Shown here one piece after another: positions 19,212 through 28,620 of a stretch of 64,000 nucleotides of DNA. Origin of the DNA: Novosphingobium sp. 32-60-15. GTDB lineage: Bacteria > Pseudomonadota > Alphaproteobacteria > Sphingomonadales > Sphingomonadaceae. Both the position numbers and the translations under genes were made by a program. A model generated the notes under the pieces. That model was not told the DNA's origin, searched no databases, and worked only from the letters and a program-made list of their open reading frames with translations. Each line of letters begins with the position of its first letter. Position 1 is the first letter of the stretch. The stretch covers positions 62,001 to 126,000 of the forward strand of contig NZ_NCEN01000005.1 in the NCBI RefSeq assembly GCF_002280675.1. Reading direction: 5' to 3'.

Positions 19212-20587
19212 TGAGCGATACCCAGCCCCAAAAGCGCCCTGTGCTGCTGATTGTCGAAGATGATCCGGGTCTTCAGGCGCAATTGAAGTGGGCGTACGAA
19301 GATTTTGAAGTGGTCATTGCCGGTGATCGCGCCAGCGCGCTTACCCTGTTGCGAGCAGAAGAACCGGTCGTCGTCACGCTCGACCTTGGCCTGCCGCCGG
19401 ATCCCGACGGCACTACCGAGGGCTTTGCCGTGCTGGACGAGATGATGGCGCTTCGCCCGGATCTCAAAGTCATTGTAGCATCAGGCCATGGTGCGCGTGA
19501 ATCGGCGTTAAAGGCAATCGAGAAGGGCGCGTACGATTTCTATCAGAAACCCGTTGATATCGATGCGTTGGGATTGATCGTCCGGCGCGCGCTGCATCTT
19601 TCGCGGATCGAGGCCGAGAACCGCAATCTGGCAAGCCGCGCCTCATCAGACAACAAAGTGCTTGGCCGGATGATCACAGCCGCGCCCGAAATGGTCAAAG
19701 TTGCCCGTACGATTGAGCGCGTTGCCAATACCAATGCATCGGTCATGTTATTGGGGGCCAGCGGCACCGGCAAGGAGTTGCTGGCACGCGGTCTGCACGA
19801 TGCATCGAACCGCGCCAAGGGATCGTTCATTGCCATCAATTGCGCGGCAATTCCTGAAAACCTGCTCGAAAGCGAATTGTTCGGGCATGAAAAAGGGGCA
19901 TTCACGGGCGCTGTCAAAACCACCGAAGGCAAAATTGAACTGGCCAGCGGGGGCACGCTCTTCCTTGATGAAGTGGGCGACATTCCGCTGCAATTGCAGG
20001 TGAAGTTGCTGCGCTTTTTGCAAGAACGCACGATTGAACGCATTGGTGGCAGGCGCTCGATCGAGGTGGACACACGGATTGTATGTGCAACCCATCAAAA
20101 CCTTGAAGCGATGATCACCGATAACCGGTTCCGCGAAGATCTGTATTACCGGCTTGCCGAAATCGTCGTGCGTATTCCCGGCCTTGCTGAGCGGCCGGGT
20201 GATGCCACTTTGCTCGCCAAGACATTTCTGTTGCGCTTTGCTGCAGAGATGAACCCGCAAGTGAAGGGCCTTGCCGCAGATGCCTTGGCCGCGATTGATA
20301 GCTGGAATTGGCCGGGCAACGTGCGTGAGCTTGAAAACCGGGTCAAGCGCGCGGTGATCATGGCAGATGGCAAGTTGGTGACCGCGGCCGATCTTGATTT
20401 ACCGGGCTCTGCGCAAGATCAGGTGACCCCGCTCAACCTTAAAACTGCGCGTGAGGCAACGGATCGCAAGATCATCCGTCACGCTTTGGCGCGGAGCGAG
20501 GGCAATATTTCAAGCACCGCAAAGATGCTCGGGATCAGCAGGCCGACGCTGTATGACCTGCTAAAGCAATACGACTTGCAGGCATAA
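19208..20587 (+). CDS. prsR: PEP-CTERM box response regulator PrsR (sigma-54 activator)
   Basis: 459-aa NtrC-type activator. The receiver domain (1-125) has the phospho-acceptor D59 in VTLDLGLPPDPDG. The AAA+ domain has Walker A GASGTGKE (about 182), the sigma-54 contact loop GAFTGA, and Walker B GTLFLDEVGD. A Fis-type helix-turn-helix lies at the end (ISSTAKMLGISRPTLYDLL). PrsR with sigma-54 is thought to activate genes for PEP-CTERM proteins and exopolysaccharide. The tandem ATGATG makes the exact start (19208 or 19211) ambiguous. Confidence 0.94.
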   Translation: MMSDTQPQKRPVLLIVEDDPGLQAQLKWAYEDFEVVIAGDRASALTLLRAEEPVVVTLDLGLPPDPDGTTEGFAVLDEMMALRPDLKVIVASGHGARESALKAIEKGAYDFYQKPVDIDALGLIVRRALHLSRIEAENRNLASRASSDNKVLGRMITAAPEMVKVARTIERVANTNASVMLLGASGTGKELLARGLHDASNRAKGSFIAINCAAIPENLLESELFGHEKGAFTGAVKTTEGKIELASGGTLFLDEVGDIPLQLQVKLLRFLQERTIERIGGRRSIEVDTRIVCATHQNLEAMITDNRFREDLYYRLAEIVVRIPGLAERPGDATLLAKTFLLRFAAEMNPQVKGLAADALAAIDSWNWPGNVRELENRVKRAVIMADGKLVTAADLDLPGSAQDQVTPLNLKTAREATDRKIIRHALARSEGNISSTAKMLGISRPTLYDLLKQYDLQA

Positions 20588-20591
20588 GCCC

Positions 20592-22187
20592 GTGCGGCGT
20601 TACCACAAGCAATTGGGGGCAGCCGTTGCGCTCCTCGTCTTGGCGGCAGCAGCGCCGGTGCGCGGCGATGCGTCTGGTGCCGAACTGGATGTGGCATTGG
20701 CAAAAGCGCGCGCAGCGCTCTCCAAAGGGGACGGGATTGCTGCCGAAGCTCCTTTGCGATCAGCAGTGCGCAGAGGTGCTGTCACGGATGCCGTGCGTGC
20801 CGAACTGGGTGAGGCGCTGCTGATCCAGGGTGACCGGCGCGAAGCCCGAAAAATGCTTTACGGCGGTGACTTCATTGCCGGGAGCGCTGCGCAAGGGTGG
20901 CATATGCGCGGGCGGCTTGAGCTGGCCGAAGGGCATTTGGCACAAGCCGGACAGGCGTTTGATCAGGCTTTGCGGCTTGATGGTGAAAGTGCCGCGCTGT
21001 GGATCGACATTGCACGGCTGCGCTTTTCTGGCGGTGAACAATCACAGGCCATTGCGGCTGCCGAACGCGCGGTAAAGCTTGGCCCGAAAGACCCGCGCGC
21101 GCTTGAGATGCGCGGACTGCTGATTCGTGAGCAATTCGGGCTCTATGCGGCATTGCCGTGGTTTGAGGCGGGGCTGCAAGTCGCTCCGGATGATCTTGGA
21201 CTGTTGAGCGAATACGCTGCGACGCTTGGCGATATGGGCCAGTACAAAGCGATGCTGGTGGTGTGCCGCAAATTGACCTCTATCGATCGGGGTAATGTGC
21301 GGGCACTTTATCTTCAGGCGGTGTTGGCTGCACGGGCAGGGCAGACCACACTTGCCCGCAAAATCCTGCAGCAAACCGGTACCGCGCTGCGTGATGTGCC
21401 GGCGGTCATGCTGTTGAACGGCATTCTGGAATACCGTGCGGGCAACAGCAACTTGGCAATCGGCCATTTCAACCGATTGGTGCGGTTGCAGCCGGATAAC
21501 GTGCAAGCGCGGTTGCTGTTTGTGCGCGCACTACGGCGCCAGAATTTGAATAGGGAAGCCATTGATGCCGCTGGCCTGTGGCCAAAGCAGGACTTTGCGC
21601 CACCCTATTTGCTGGCGAACGTCGGACATGCCTATTCCGCCATGGGGAACAAGCAGGAAGCGGCAGCGCTGCTGGCAAGGGCAGATGATCCAGGTGAGCA
21701 GCCTGCACAGCCCATTCCGAATGCACAACCTCTCTCTGCGCTGGCGATGCGCTATGCTGATGCTCCAAACTTTGCCGGAAATGCGGTGCCTTATATTCGT
21801 GGACTGATCGGAGCGGGTGAAGGGGCGCGCGCAAAAGAAGTCGCTGACCGCTTGCGATTGGCCAACCCCGGTGCGGTAGATGCATGGCTTCTATCGGGCG
21901 ACACCCGCATGGTTATGGGCGATAAGCTGGGTGCACTCGACATGTATGGCCGCGCCGCGCTGATGCGCTTCAACCTGCCCACGATGCTGCGCATTGATTA
22001 CGCGATGCGTGCCCTTGGACATCAGGCTGATGCCAACGCCATGGTGGCCCGATTCTTGCGGCAAAATCCGGGCAATCCCCAAGCGTTGAAACTGTTATCA
22101 TTTGGCCGCGAGGCTGTGGGCGATCGTGATGGCGCAGCGCAGATTGAGGTGCTGTTGCGCGCAAGGGTTTTGCGCAATCCATCATAA
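20592..22187 (+). CDS. prsT: PEP-CTERM system TPR-repeat protein (PrsT-like)
   Basis: 531-aa exported protein with a GTG start and a signal peptide (KQLGAAVALLVLAAAAPVRG), followed by tetratricopeptide repeats over nearly all of its length. Repeat units include LAQAGQAFDQALRLDGESAA, QAIAAAERAVKLGPKDPRAL and LAIGHFNRLVRLQPDNVQ. It starts 4 bases after prsR, so it belongs to the same operon. PrsT is proposed to act as a periplasmic scaffold in PEP-CTERM protein or polymer assembly. Assignment rests on TPR content plus context. Confidence 0.82.
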   Translation: MRRYHKQLGAAVALLVLAAAAPVRGDASGAELDVALAKARAALSKGDGIAAEAPLRSAVRRGAVTDAVRAELGEALLIQGDRREARKMLYGGDFIAGSAAQGWHMRGRLELAEGHLAQAGQAFDQALRLDGESAALWIDIARLRFSGGEQSQAIAAAERAVKLGPKDPRALEMRGLLIREQFGLYAALPWFEAGLQVAPDDLGLLSEYAATLGDMGQYKAMLVVCRKLTSIDRGNVRALYLQAVLAARAGQTTLARKILQQTGTALRDVPAVMLLNGILEYRAGNSNLAIGHFNRLVRLQPDNVQARLLFVRALRRQNLNREAIDAAGLWPKQDFAPPYLLANVGHAYSAMGNKQEAAALLARADDPGEQPAQPIPNAQPLSALAMRYADAPNFAGNAVPYIRGLIGAGEGARAKEVADRLRLANPGAVDAWLLSGDTRMVMGDKLGALDMYGRAALMRFNLPTMLRIDYAMRALGHQADANAMVARFLRQNPGNPQALKLLSFGREAVGDRDGAAQIEVLLRARVLRNPS

Positions 22188-22220
22188 AATGCCCCTCGAC
22201 AGGGTGTGTTTGCGTCACTA

Positions 22221-22255
22221 ACTCCCCGTCGAACGTTCGATTAATGGTGGGGAGT
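22221..22255 (+). promoter_or_regulatory. Hairpin that would mask the ribosome site of the CaiB-type gene
   Basis: ACTCCCC (22221-22227) pairs perfectly with GGGGAGT (22249-22255), which is the Shine-Dalgarno sequence six bases before the ATG at 22261. The loop contains a perfect 12-base palindrome TCGAACGTTCGA (22229-22240), which could extend the fold or serve as a protein site. A translational control element is inferred from structure only. Confidence 0.45.
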
Positions 22256-22260
22256 ATGTC

Positions 22261-23322
22261 ATGGCAGGGGCGCTTGAAGGGTTGACTGTACTTGAATTTG
22301 CAGGACTTGGCCCCGCGCCATTTGCCTGCATGATGCTTGCAGATCACGGGGCGCGCGTCATTCGCATTGATCGTCCGGCACGTGGTGAGCGTGTCGGCGA
22401 CAGGGGAGAGCGCGACATCCTCAACCGCAATCGCGAACGGCTTGAACTCGACCTCAAAGATCCCGCTGCCATCGCGCACATCCGCTCGTTGGTGAAAGAA
22501 GCTGACGCCATCGTTGAAGGCTTCCGTCCCGGTGTGATGGAACGCTTGGGCCTTGGTCCCGATGTCTTGCTGGCTGACAATCCCAAGCTGATTTACGGGC
22601 GGATGACAGGTTGGGGGCAGGACGGCCCCATGGCACCGCTGGCTGGCCACGATATCAATTACATCGCCTTGTCAGGCGCTTTGCACAGCTTTGGCCAAGC
22701 CGGCGGTAAACCGCAGTTTCCGGTGAACCTTGTCGGCGATTTCGGCGGAGGCGGGATGGTTCTGGCCTTCGGCGTGATGGCCGCCGTTTTTTCGGCCCAG
22801 CGTACGGGCAAGGGGCAAGTGGTAGATTGCGCCATGGTTGATGGCGCGGCAATCCTTTCAGCGATGACTTACACCTTCCTGGGCAATGGGATGTGGAAGG
22901 ATGAACGCGGCGTCAACTTACTGGATGGTGGCGCGCACTTCTACGACACGTATGAAACACGCGATGGCAAACATGTCTCGATAGGTTCGATAGAGCCACA
23001 GTTTTATGCCCTGCTGCTGGAAAAGACCGGATTGAGCCAAGACCCCGAGTTTTCGGTGCAAATGGATGCGAGGAAATGGCCGCATCTCAAGGACCGGCTA
23101 ACCGCGCTGTTCCTCACCAGGACGCGCGATGAATGGTGCGCCATCATGGACGGCACCGATATCTGTTTCGCTCCTGTCCTCAGCCTGCGAGAAGCTCCGC
23201 AGCATCCACATAACGTGGCGCGCGGCACTTTCGTTGAAGAAGACGGGTTCCTGATGCCGGGGCCTGCTCCGCGCTTCCTTGGCACTCCGGCGCCACGGCC
23301 TACACTAAAAACGCGCAACTGA
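22261..23322 (+). CDS. CaiB/BaiF CoA-transferase (alpha-methylacyl-CoA racemase-like)
   Basis: 353-aa class III CoA-transferase fold protein. The N-terminus (LEGLTVLEFAGLGPAPFACM) and MGRMTGW-like segment (IYGRMTGWGQDG) followed by GHDINYIALSG, plus the catalytic-region acid in LNRNRERLELDLKD, resemble alpha-methylacyl-CoA racemase more than formyl- or carnitine-CoA transferases. The likely role is 2-methyl-branched acyl-CoA epimerisation or CoA transfer in fatty-acid or steroid breakdown. It has a strong GGGGAG ribosome site that can be sequestered in a hairpin. Confidence 0.88.
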   Translation: MAGALEGLTVLEFAGLGPAPFACMMLADHGARVIRIDRPARGERVGDRGERDILNRNRERLELDLKDPAAIAHIRSLVKEADAIVEGFRPGVMERLGLGPDVLLADNPKLIYGRMTGWGQDGPMAPLAGHDINYIALSGALHSFGQAGGKPQFPVNLVGDFGGGGMVLAFGVMAAVFSAQRTGKGQVVDCAMVDGAAILSAMTYTFLGNGMWKDERGVNLLDGGAHFYDTYETRDGKHVSIGSIEPQFYALLLEKTGLSQDPEFSVQMDARKWPHLKDRLTALFLTRTRDEWCAIMDGTDICFAPVLSLREAPQHPHNVARGTFVEEDGFLMPGPAPRFLGTPAPRPTLKTRN

Positions 23323-23368
23323 TTATGGCGCTGCCGCCCCTGTAGGAACGGCAGCGCTGTTCGGGTAA

Positions 23369-24439
23369 TCAATCGGCGCGAATTGCGGCCTCGATTTCAG
23401 TATCGGGGTTGTTGCGCTTGTGGCGGACTGACCACCAAAGCGAGAGGCCGATCATCGCAGCGCCAATGAGGCCGGTGATCGTTTCTGGGATGTGATAGCG
23501 CGCCGACAGCAGCATGATCGCACCCAGTGCAATGATCGCCCAGAACGCGCCGTGTTCAAGATAGCGGTACTCTGAAAGCGTGCCTTTTTGCACCAGCATG
23601 ATCGTCATCGAACGCACGAACATCGCACCGATGGACAGGCCCAGTGCAATGATCACCATGTTGTTGGACAGGGCAAATGCCCCGATCACCCCGTCAAAGC
23701 TGAACGAGGCGTCCAGCACGTTGAGGTAAAGGAAGCCGCCAAGCCCAGAACGCACAACCATGCCTGCTGCCTTCTGCGCTTCGTCACGCATTTCAAGGAT
23801 GGTGCCCAAGGCTTCCACCGCAATGAAGGTAACAAGGCCCAATACTCCCGAGATAACGAACGTCAGGGCATCTTCGGCAGGAAGAGTGAGCGAGATGGCA
23901 TATATCGTCAGCAGCAGCAGCGCAATTTCAGCCGCCTTGATGTTCGATACGACAGCCAGCTTTTCTTCGATCCATTTGATCCAGTGCACTTCTTTTTCGC
24001 CATCGAAAAAGAACGACAAACCCACCATGGCAAGGAACGCACCGCCAAATCCGGCAATGCCGACGTGGGCGCTGCTCACGATTTCCTCGTAACGCTTTGG
24101 ATCATTGAGCGACAGCGTCAGCGCTTCAATCGGACCAAGTCCCGCGGCAATCGCCACAATCGCCAACGGGAATACGATGCGCATGCCGAACACGGCGATG
24201 ATCATGCCCCATGTCAGGAAGCGTTTTTGCCACACTTCGTCCATGTCTTCGAGAACGGCGGCGTTGACCACGGCATTGTCAAACGACAGCGAGATTTCGA
24301 GGATCGACAGGACGAACACGATCCACAGCAGCGATAGCGTGCCGCTCATCGTGCCGGTTTGCATCCAGCCATAGCCGGCTGCCAGTGCCAGACACACCAG
24401 CGTAAAAAGGATCGATCCCTTGTAGAAGCGGAGCAGCAA
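23369..24439 (-). CDS. TerC/DUF475 family integral membrane protein
   Basis: 356-aa polytopic protein with about nine hydrophobic helices. It contains the two acidic motifs of the TerC superfamily: SILEISLSFDNAVVNA near the N-terminus and NVLDASFSFDGVIGAFALS in the second half. DUF475 members are thought to handle metal ions (Mn2+/tellurite-related) at the membrane. The start is the TTG at 24439, supported by AGGGA 7 bases upstream and by alignment of the first helix. Transported ion unknown. Confidence 0.88.
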   Translation of the reverse strand: MLLRFYKGSILFTLVCLALAAGYGWMQTGTMSGTLSLLWIVFVLSILEISLSFDNAVVNAAVLEDMDEVWQKRFLTWGMIIAVFGMRIVFPLAIVAIAAGLGPIEALTLSLNDPKRYEEIVSSAHVGIAGFGGAFLAMVGLSFFFDGEKEVHWIKWIEEKLAVVSNIKAAEIALLLLTIYAISLTLPAEDALTFVISGVLGLVTFIAVEALGTILEMRDEAQKAAGMVVRSGLGGFLYLNVLDASFSFDGVIGAFALSNNMVIIALGLSIGAMFVRSMTIMLVQKGTLSEYRYLEHGAFWAIIALGAIMLLSARYHIPETITGLIGAAMIGLSLWWSVRHKRNNPDTEIEAAIRAD

Positions 24440-24487
24440 ACTGAATTCCCTGTTCGGAGAGGTTGGATCGGTTAACGAAACCGCCCG

Positions 24488-25357
24488 TTACTTTGGCTGA
24501 TAGGTCTGTTCAATACCGGGGAAGGTGCGCGCACGCACTTCTTCGGCATAAAGCGCCGCTGCGCCCGAAATGGTTCCAGCGATGTTTTCATAGATTTTCA
24601 CAAAGCGAGGAACCCGTTCAAACATGCCCAGCATGTCTTCGGTGACCAGCACTTGCCCGTCACACTGGGCCGAAGCGCCAATGCCGATGGTCGGGCACGC
24701 CACGGCTTGCGTAATGGCTATGGCAATTGTTTCGACAACGCCTTCGATCACGATTGCAAAGGCACCGGCTTCGCAAAGCGCGCGGGCGTCGCAAATGATC
24801 TTGGCAGCCTCTGCCTCGGTCCGGCCACGTGCGTTATAGCCGCCCAGCACATTGACCGCTTGCGGGGTCAATCCAACATGGCCCATCACGGGAATACCGC
24901 GTGCGGTAAGGAACGCCACGGTTTCCGCCATAGCTTCGCCGCCTTCCAACTTCACAGCCGCGCAGCCGGTTTCCTTGAGCAGTCGCGCCGCGCTTTCGAA
25001 TGCGTGCTGCGGCGAGGCCTCGTAACTTCCGAACGGCATATCGACCACAACCGCCGCATGAAACGACCCGCGCACCACCGCCGCGCCATGTGCCGCCATC
25101 ATATCGAGCGTTACCGGCACACTTGATGGCAGGCCGTAAATCACCTGCCCGAGCGAATCTCCGACCAGCAGCAAATCGCAATGTTCATCCAGCAACTGGG
25201 CTTGTCGCGCCGTATATGCCGTTAACATTACAATGGGTTGCGCGGTGACACCATCCTTCTTGCGCTGGCGGATCGCAGGGATCGTCAGGCGCTTCATCGG
25301 GCTTGGCGTAGGGTTCGCACGGCTCGTTGAAGTGTCGAGTTGGAAGGTTGTAGACAT
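24488..25357 (-). CDS. panB: 3-methyl-2-oxobutanoate hydroxymethyltransferase
   Basis: 289-aa enzyme of pantothenate (CoA) synthesis that adds a hydroxymethyl group from methylene-THF to ketoisovalerate. Visible signatures are [31 protein letters not shown] (Mg ligand Asp), [32 protein letters not shown] and [18 protein letters not shown]. The frame is open to 25489, but the ATG at 25357 gives a family-like length; an ATG just before [12 protein letters not shown] is another candidate. panC is not adjacent. Confidence 0.94.
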   Translation of the reverse strand: MSTTFQLDTSTSRANPTPSPMKRLTIPAIRQRKKDGVTAQPIVMLTAYTARQAQLLDEHCDLLLVGDSLGQVIYGLPSSVPVTLDMMAAHGAAVVRGSFHAAVVVDMPFGSYEASPQHAFESAARLLKETGCAAVKLEGGEAMAETVAFLTARGIPVMGHVGLTPQAVNVLGGYNARGRTEAEAAKIICDARALCEAGAFAIVIEGVVETIAIAITQAVACPTIGIGASAQCDGQVLVTEDMLGMFERVPRFVKIYENIAGTISGAAALYAEEVRARTFPGIEQTYQPK

Positions 25358-25552
25358 CGATACGCATCCTTTGAGGCGGGCCCACGCTTCTACTGCCTTG
25401 GCGCAAACCCGCAAGGCTACACGCCTTATGCGCAATCTTGGGGAAAAATGGCTTGCGCGATGGGCGGTTCGCGTTAGCTTCCCGGCCATTACCTGGTTTC
25501 CAAAGCAACCGCATCGGCGGTTTGGTGCTTTGGACCAAGGCGGGAGAAATTC

Positions 25553-27073
25553 ATGTTCGGTCGCGTCAAACCGCTCGACGCCATTCTAGCTACTGCAGAA
25601 AAGAAATCGCTGCACCGCTCGCTGGGGGCGTTCCAGCTTACGATGTTGGGCGTTGGTGCCGTCATCGGCACTGGCATTTTCGTTCTTACAGCCGAAGCTG
25701 CGCAAAAAGCAGGTCCAGGCATGATGATCAGTTTCATCATCGCCGGATTTGTCTGCGCAGTAGCGGCGCTATGTTACGCTGAAATGGCGTCAATGGTCCC
25801 GGTCTCCGGATCGGCTTATACATACAGCTACGCCGTGATGGGCGAATTGATCGCCTGGATGGTGGGCTGGGCCCTGATCCTCGAATATGCTGTGGCGGCG
25901 GGCGCCGTAAGCGTCGGCTGGTCCGGCTATGTCGTCGGCCTGATCGAAAACGCGTTCAGTATCGACATTCCCGATTTGCTGGTGCGCGGCCCTTATGACG
26001 GCGGCCTGGTGAACTTGCCCGCGATGCTGATCGCAGGCCTTGTTACGTGGCTGTTGGTCATCGGTACCAAGGAAAGTGCCTCGGTCAACGCAGTGCTTGT
26101 GGCCATCAAGGTCGCAGCACTGACCCTGTTCTGCATTTTGGCGCTGCCGGTGATGAAGATGGAAAACTTCGAACCGTTCTCGCCTTTGGGCTTTGGCGGG
26201 ATCGGGGCAGCGGCAGCGTCTATCTTCTTTGCTTACGTCGGGTTCGATGCGGTTTCTACAGCGGCTGAAGAGACGAAGAATCCACAACGCAACATGCCGA
26301 TCGGCCTGATCGGCAGCCTTGCGATCTGTACTGTATTCTATCTGTTGGTCGCAGCCGGCGTCATCGGTTCGGTCGGCGCACAGCCTGTGCTTGATGCCAA
26401 TGGCCTTGGCATGGAACCGGGCAGCACAGAACTTGCCGCACGATGCGCCGCGATGGGCGATCAGGCAGTGGTCTGTTCAAAGGAAGCGCTTGCGTGGACG
26501 CTGCGTGAAATCGGCTGGCCGCAAATCGGCAACCTGATCGGTCTTGCCGCCGGTCTTGCCCTGCCATCGGTCATTTTGATGATGATGTTCGGCCAAACCC
26601 GCATCTTTTTCGTGATGAGCCGTGACGGCTTGCTTCCCGCCTCGTTCTCGAAAATCCATCCGCGTTACAATACGCCGCACGTCATCACGATCATCACCGG
26701 TATTTTCGTGGCACTTTTCGCAGCGTTTTTCCCGGTAGGCTTGCTGGCCAATATCTCGAACTCGGGCACGCTGTTTGCGTTTGCTGCGGTTTCTGTGGCG
26801 GTACTGGTGATCCGTCGCCGTGAACCGGGCCGTCATCGCCCGTTCCGCACTCCGGCGATTTATGTCACTTCGCCGCTCGCGTTTCTTGGCTGCTTGTACT
26901 TGTTCTACAAGCTCGATTCGAAGAGCCAGATGCTGTTTGTCATCTGGGCAGCCATCGGTCTTGTGGTCTATTACGCCTACAGCCGCAGTCGCAGCCATGT
27001 GGGGCGCGGATTGGTCGAAGTTCATGAAATGGACAAAGACGTTCCTCCCACCTCGGTGCCGCCCATCGATTGA
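25553..27073 (+). CDS. APC-family amino acid permease (cationic type)
   Basis: 506-aa transporter with twelve or more hydrophobic helices. The substrate-binding Gly-rich unwound helix TM1 is seen as [20 protein letters not shown], and the conserved [20 protein letters not shown] of TM6 is intact. These match the CAT/YfnA branch of the amino acid-polyamine-organocation family (proton-coupled uptake). An insertion around residues 275-310 with three Cys lies between helices. A strong terminator follows at 27093. Substrate not determinable. Confidence 0.9.
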   Translation: MFGRVKPLDAILATAEKKSLHRSLGAFQLTMLGVGAVIGTGIFVLTAEAAQKAGPGMMISFIIAGFVCAVAALCYAEMASMVPVSGSAYTYSYAVMGELIAWMVGWALILEYAVAAGAVSVGWSGYVVGLIENAFSIDIPDLLVRGPYDGGLVNLPAMLIAGLVTWLLVIGTKESASVNAVLVAIKVAALTLFCILALPVMKMENFEPFSPLGFGGIGAAAASIFFAYVGFDAVSTAAEETKNPQRNMPIGLIGSLAICTVFYLLVAAGVIGSVGAQPVLDANGLGMEPGSTELAARCAAMGDQAVVCSKEALAWTLREIGWPQIGNLIGLAAGLALPSVILMMMFGQTRIFFVMSRDGLLPASFSKIHPRYNTPHVITIITGIFVALFAAFFPVGLLANISNSGTLFAFAAVSVAVLVIRRREPGRHRPFRTPAIYVTSPLAFLGCLYLFYKLDSKSQMLFVIWAAIGLVVYYAYSRSRSHVGRGLVEVHEMDKDVPPTSVPPID

Positions 27074-27092
27074 TCGATTGGTACCTGCATAC

Positions 27093-27126
27093 AAAAAGGG
27101 CCGCCCCGAAAGGAGCGGCCCTTTTT
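27093..27126. terminator. Bidirectional intrinsic terminator
   Basis: AAAAAGGGCCGC (27093-27104) pairs with GCGGCCCTTTTT (27115-27126): a 12-bp stem, 10-base loop, with a T-run on the top strand and an A-run giving U's on the other. It lies between the convergent permease and oxidase genes. Confidence 0.88.
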
Positions 27127-27142
27127 CATTTGGCGTCGATTC

Positions 27143-27190
27143 AAATCAAAGGTTGGTCAAATCAGAGGTTGGTCAAATCAAAGGTTTGTC
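27143..27190. repeat. Three tandem 16-base repeats at the 3' end of the oxidase gene
   Basis: Copies at 27143-27158, 27159-27174 and 27175-27190 read AAATCAAAGGTTGGTC, with one substitution each in copies 2 and 3. On the minus strand each copy contains ACCAACCTTTGA or a near match, that is codons Thr-Asn-Leu-stop. The array therefore looks like repeated duplication of the C-terminal codons and stop of the gene at 27178-27660. Confidence 0.85.
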
Positions 27191-27660
27191 TCGGTAAACC
27201 CGCCTTTAACGTCATTCGTAACATCCATGCCCAGCGCCATTTTTGCTACGCCGATGATGCCAAGATCGCCTGCCCAGATCGAGGCATCGCCCAAATCCAT
27301 GCGCAGGAACAGCAGGTTTGGCGCGTCTTTTCCGCCCGGAAACCACGCCTCGACAAAGTTGTTCCAATGCTTGTCCAGCAGCGCCCGGTCTGTTTCTTCG
27401 GTCAACATGCCGTGGAATCGGGCAAACACATCGTGGCCTTTGGACGAGAAGGTTGCGGTTGCACCGCCCATCTCGGCAAAGCGATTGTCGCGCGATGTGA
27501 AAAACCAGATTGCACTGTTGGCACCCTTGTCGAGTTGCGCTGTCATTGGCGCCGCAGTGTCCGGATCTGCGTCAAGTTGCAGCATCACATAAGGCGAAGA
27601 CGACATCGCTTTCCAGAATTTTTCACGAAGCTCTTCGGGATTGCCTTGATCATATTTCAT
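27178..27660 (-). CDS. Pyridoxamine 5'-phosphate oxidase-related general stress protein
   Basis: 160-aa protein of the split-barrel flavin-binding fold, similar to general stress protein 26. The N-terminus is LREKFWKAMSSSPYVMLQLD, and the sequence contains SAIWFFTSRDNRFAEM and LDKHWNNFVEAWFPGGKDAP, which are typical of this stress family. It probably binds FMN or FAD; the reaction is unknown. The ATG at 27660 is the last reasonable start before family similarity; the upstream extension is low-complexity non-family sequence. Its stop codon lies in the tandem repeat. Confidence 0.85.
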   Translation of the reverse strand: MKYDQGNPEELREKFWKAMSSSPYVMLQLDADPDTAAPMTAQLDKGANSAIWFFTSRDNRFAEMGGATATFSSKGHDVFARFHGMLTEETDRALLDKHWNNFVEAWFPGGKDAPNLLFLRMDLGDASIWAGDLGIIGVAKMALGMDVTNDVKGGFTETNL

Positions 27661-27812
27661 CGCAAGTTTGCCTTTCGCGTCTGATATTTGATCAATCAAC
27701 GGACCGGGGCGGGGGAGGTTCCCTTCTGGCTTGTCCTCAGGAAATCCACTGTTTCTCCCCAAGGTTGTCCACACAAGGGACAGACAAAGCGGATTGCGCG
27801 TTCCGAAAATAA

Positions 27813-27827
27813 GAACATAATAAGAAC
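27813..27827 (+). promoter_or_regulatory. LexA box upstream of imuA
   Basis: GAAC-ATAATAA-GAAC, an exact match to the alphaproteobacterial SOS box GAAC-N7-GAAC (reverse complement of GTTC-N7-GTTC), 16 bases before the imuA ATG. A further GAAC follows at 27833-27836. lexA itself is in this window and carries the same motif. Confidence 0.88.
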
Positions 27828-27843
27828 ACAAGGAACGATTCGT

Positions 27844-28620
27844 ATGCCAGAACCCGCCCCTATCACTGATCCTGCTGACCTCATGCCCGGCCTTATCCGG
27901 GGCATCGGGGCAAGCGAACGCACACCGCATTGGCGCCCCGGCCTTGCCACTGGCTGCGCACAATCTGAAATGTTCGCGTCTGCGCGTGAGGCTTCAGGGG
28001 CAGGGCTGGCGCTCGCCTTGGCGCAAGATGCTCTACGCATGGCAGCGCCCGATCCGACTGCCGATACGCCCGATCATCGCCCCTTTTTGTGGGTGCAAGA
28101 CAAAGCGGCGCTGCGTTTGTCCGGGCGGCCCTATTTACCCGGCCTTCCGGCAGAGTTGCGCCACCGCCTGATCCATGTTGCTGCCACCACACCCGAAGAC
28201 GCGCTGTTCGCGCTCGAAGAAGGCTTGCGCTGTCGCGACCTTGCTTTCGTAATCGGCGAAATTGCCGGAAATCCGCGCGCGCTTGATTTTACCGCTTCGC
28301 GCCGCCTTGGCCTTGCCGCTGAAAAGCATGGGGTGCCGCTATGGCTCATCAGGTTGGATGCCAGGCATGATCTTGGCGCTGCACGCATGCGCTGGCGGGT
28401 TGAGGCTGCACCTTCACCCCCGCCGCGCTGGAACGCGCATGCGCCCGGCGCAACCACTTGGGCAGCGGAATTGTTTCGCGCCCACACTTACCAACCCGGA
28501 AAATGGATTTTGCGCGATGACGGTCTCGCCCTCGTTGCCCAGCCTTACGCCAACGCCAGCCCGCCGGATCATGGCGATCTGGTGCACGGGGCTGGCGATC
28601 GATCGTTGGCGGCTTTCTGA
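27844..28620 (+). CDS. imuA: SOS mutagenesis protein ImuA
   Basis: 258-aa RecA/SulA-like accessory protein of the ImuA-ImuB-DnaE2 translesion mutasome. It lacks a clear Walker A motif, as expected for ImuA. The core segment EDALFALEEGLRCRDLAFVI and SRRLGLAAEKHGVPLWLI are recognisable. The ATG at 27844 lies directly behind the LexA box. It overlaps imuB. Induction by DNA damage is predicted from the box. Confidence 0.85.
   Translation: MPEPAPITDPADLMPGLIRGIGASERTPHWRPGLATGCAQSEMFASAREASGAGLALALAQDALRMAAPDPTADTPDHRPFLWVQDKAALRLSGRPYLPGLPAELRHRLIHVAATTPEDALFALEEGLRCRDLAFVIGEIAGNPRALDFTASRRLGLAAEKHGVPLWLIRLDARHDLGAARMRWRVEAAPSPPPRWNAHAPGATTWAAELFRAHTYQPGKWILRDDGLALVAQPYANASPPDHGDLVHGAGDRSLAAF

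Noticed and set aside
27093..27190. Possible CRISPR-like array
   Set aside because: Only three 16-base units in direct contact with no spacers; explained by tandem duplication of a gene end.
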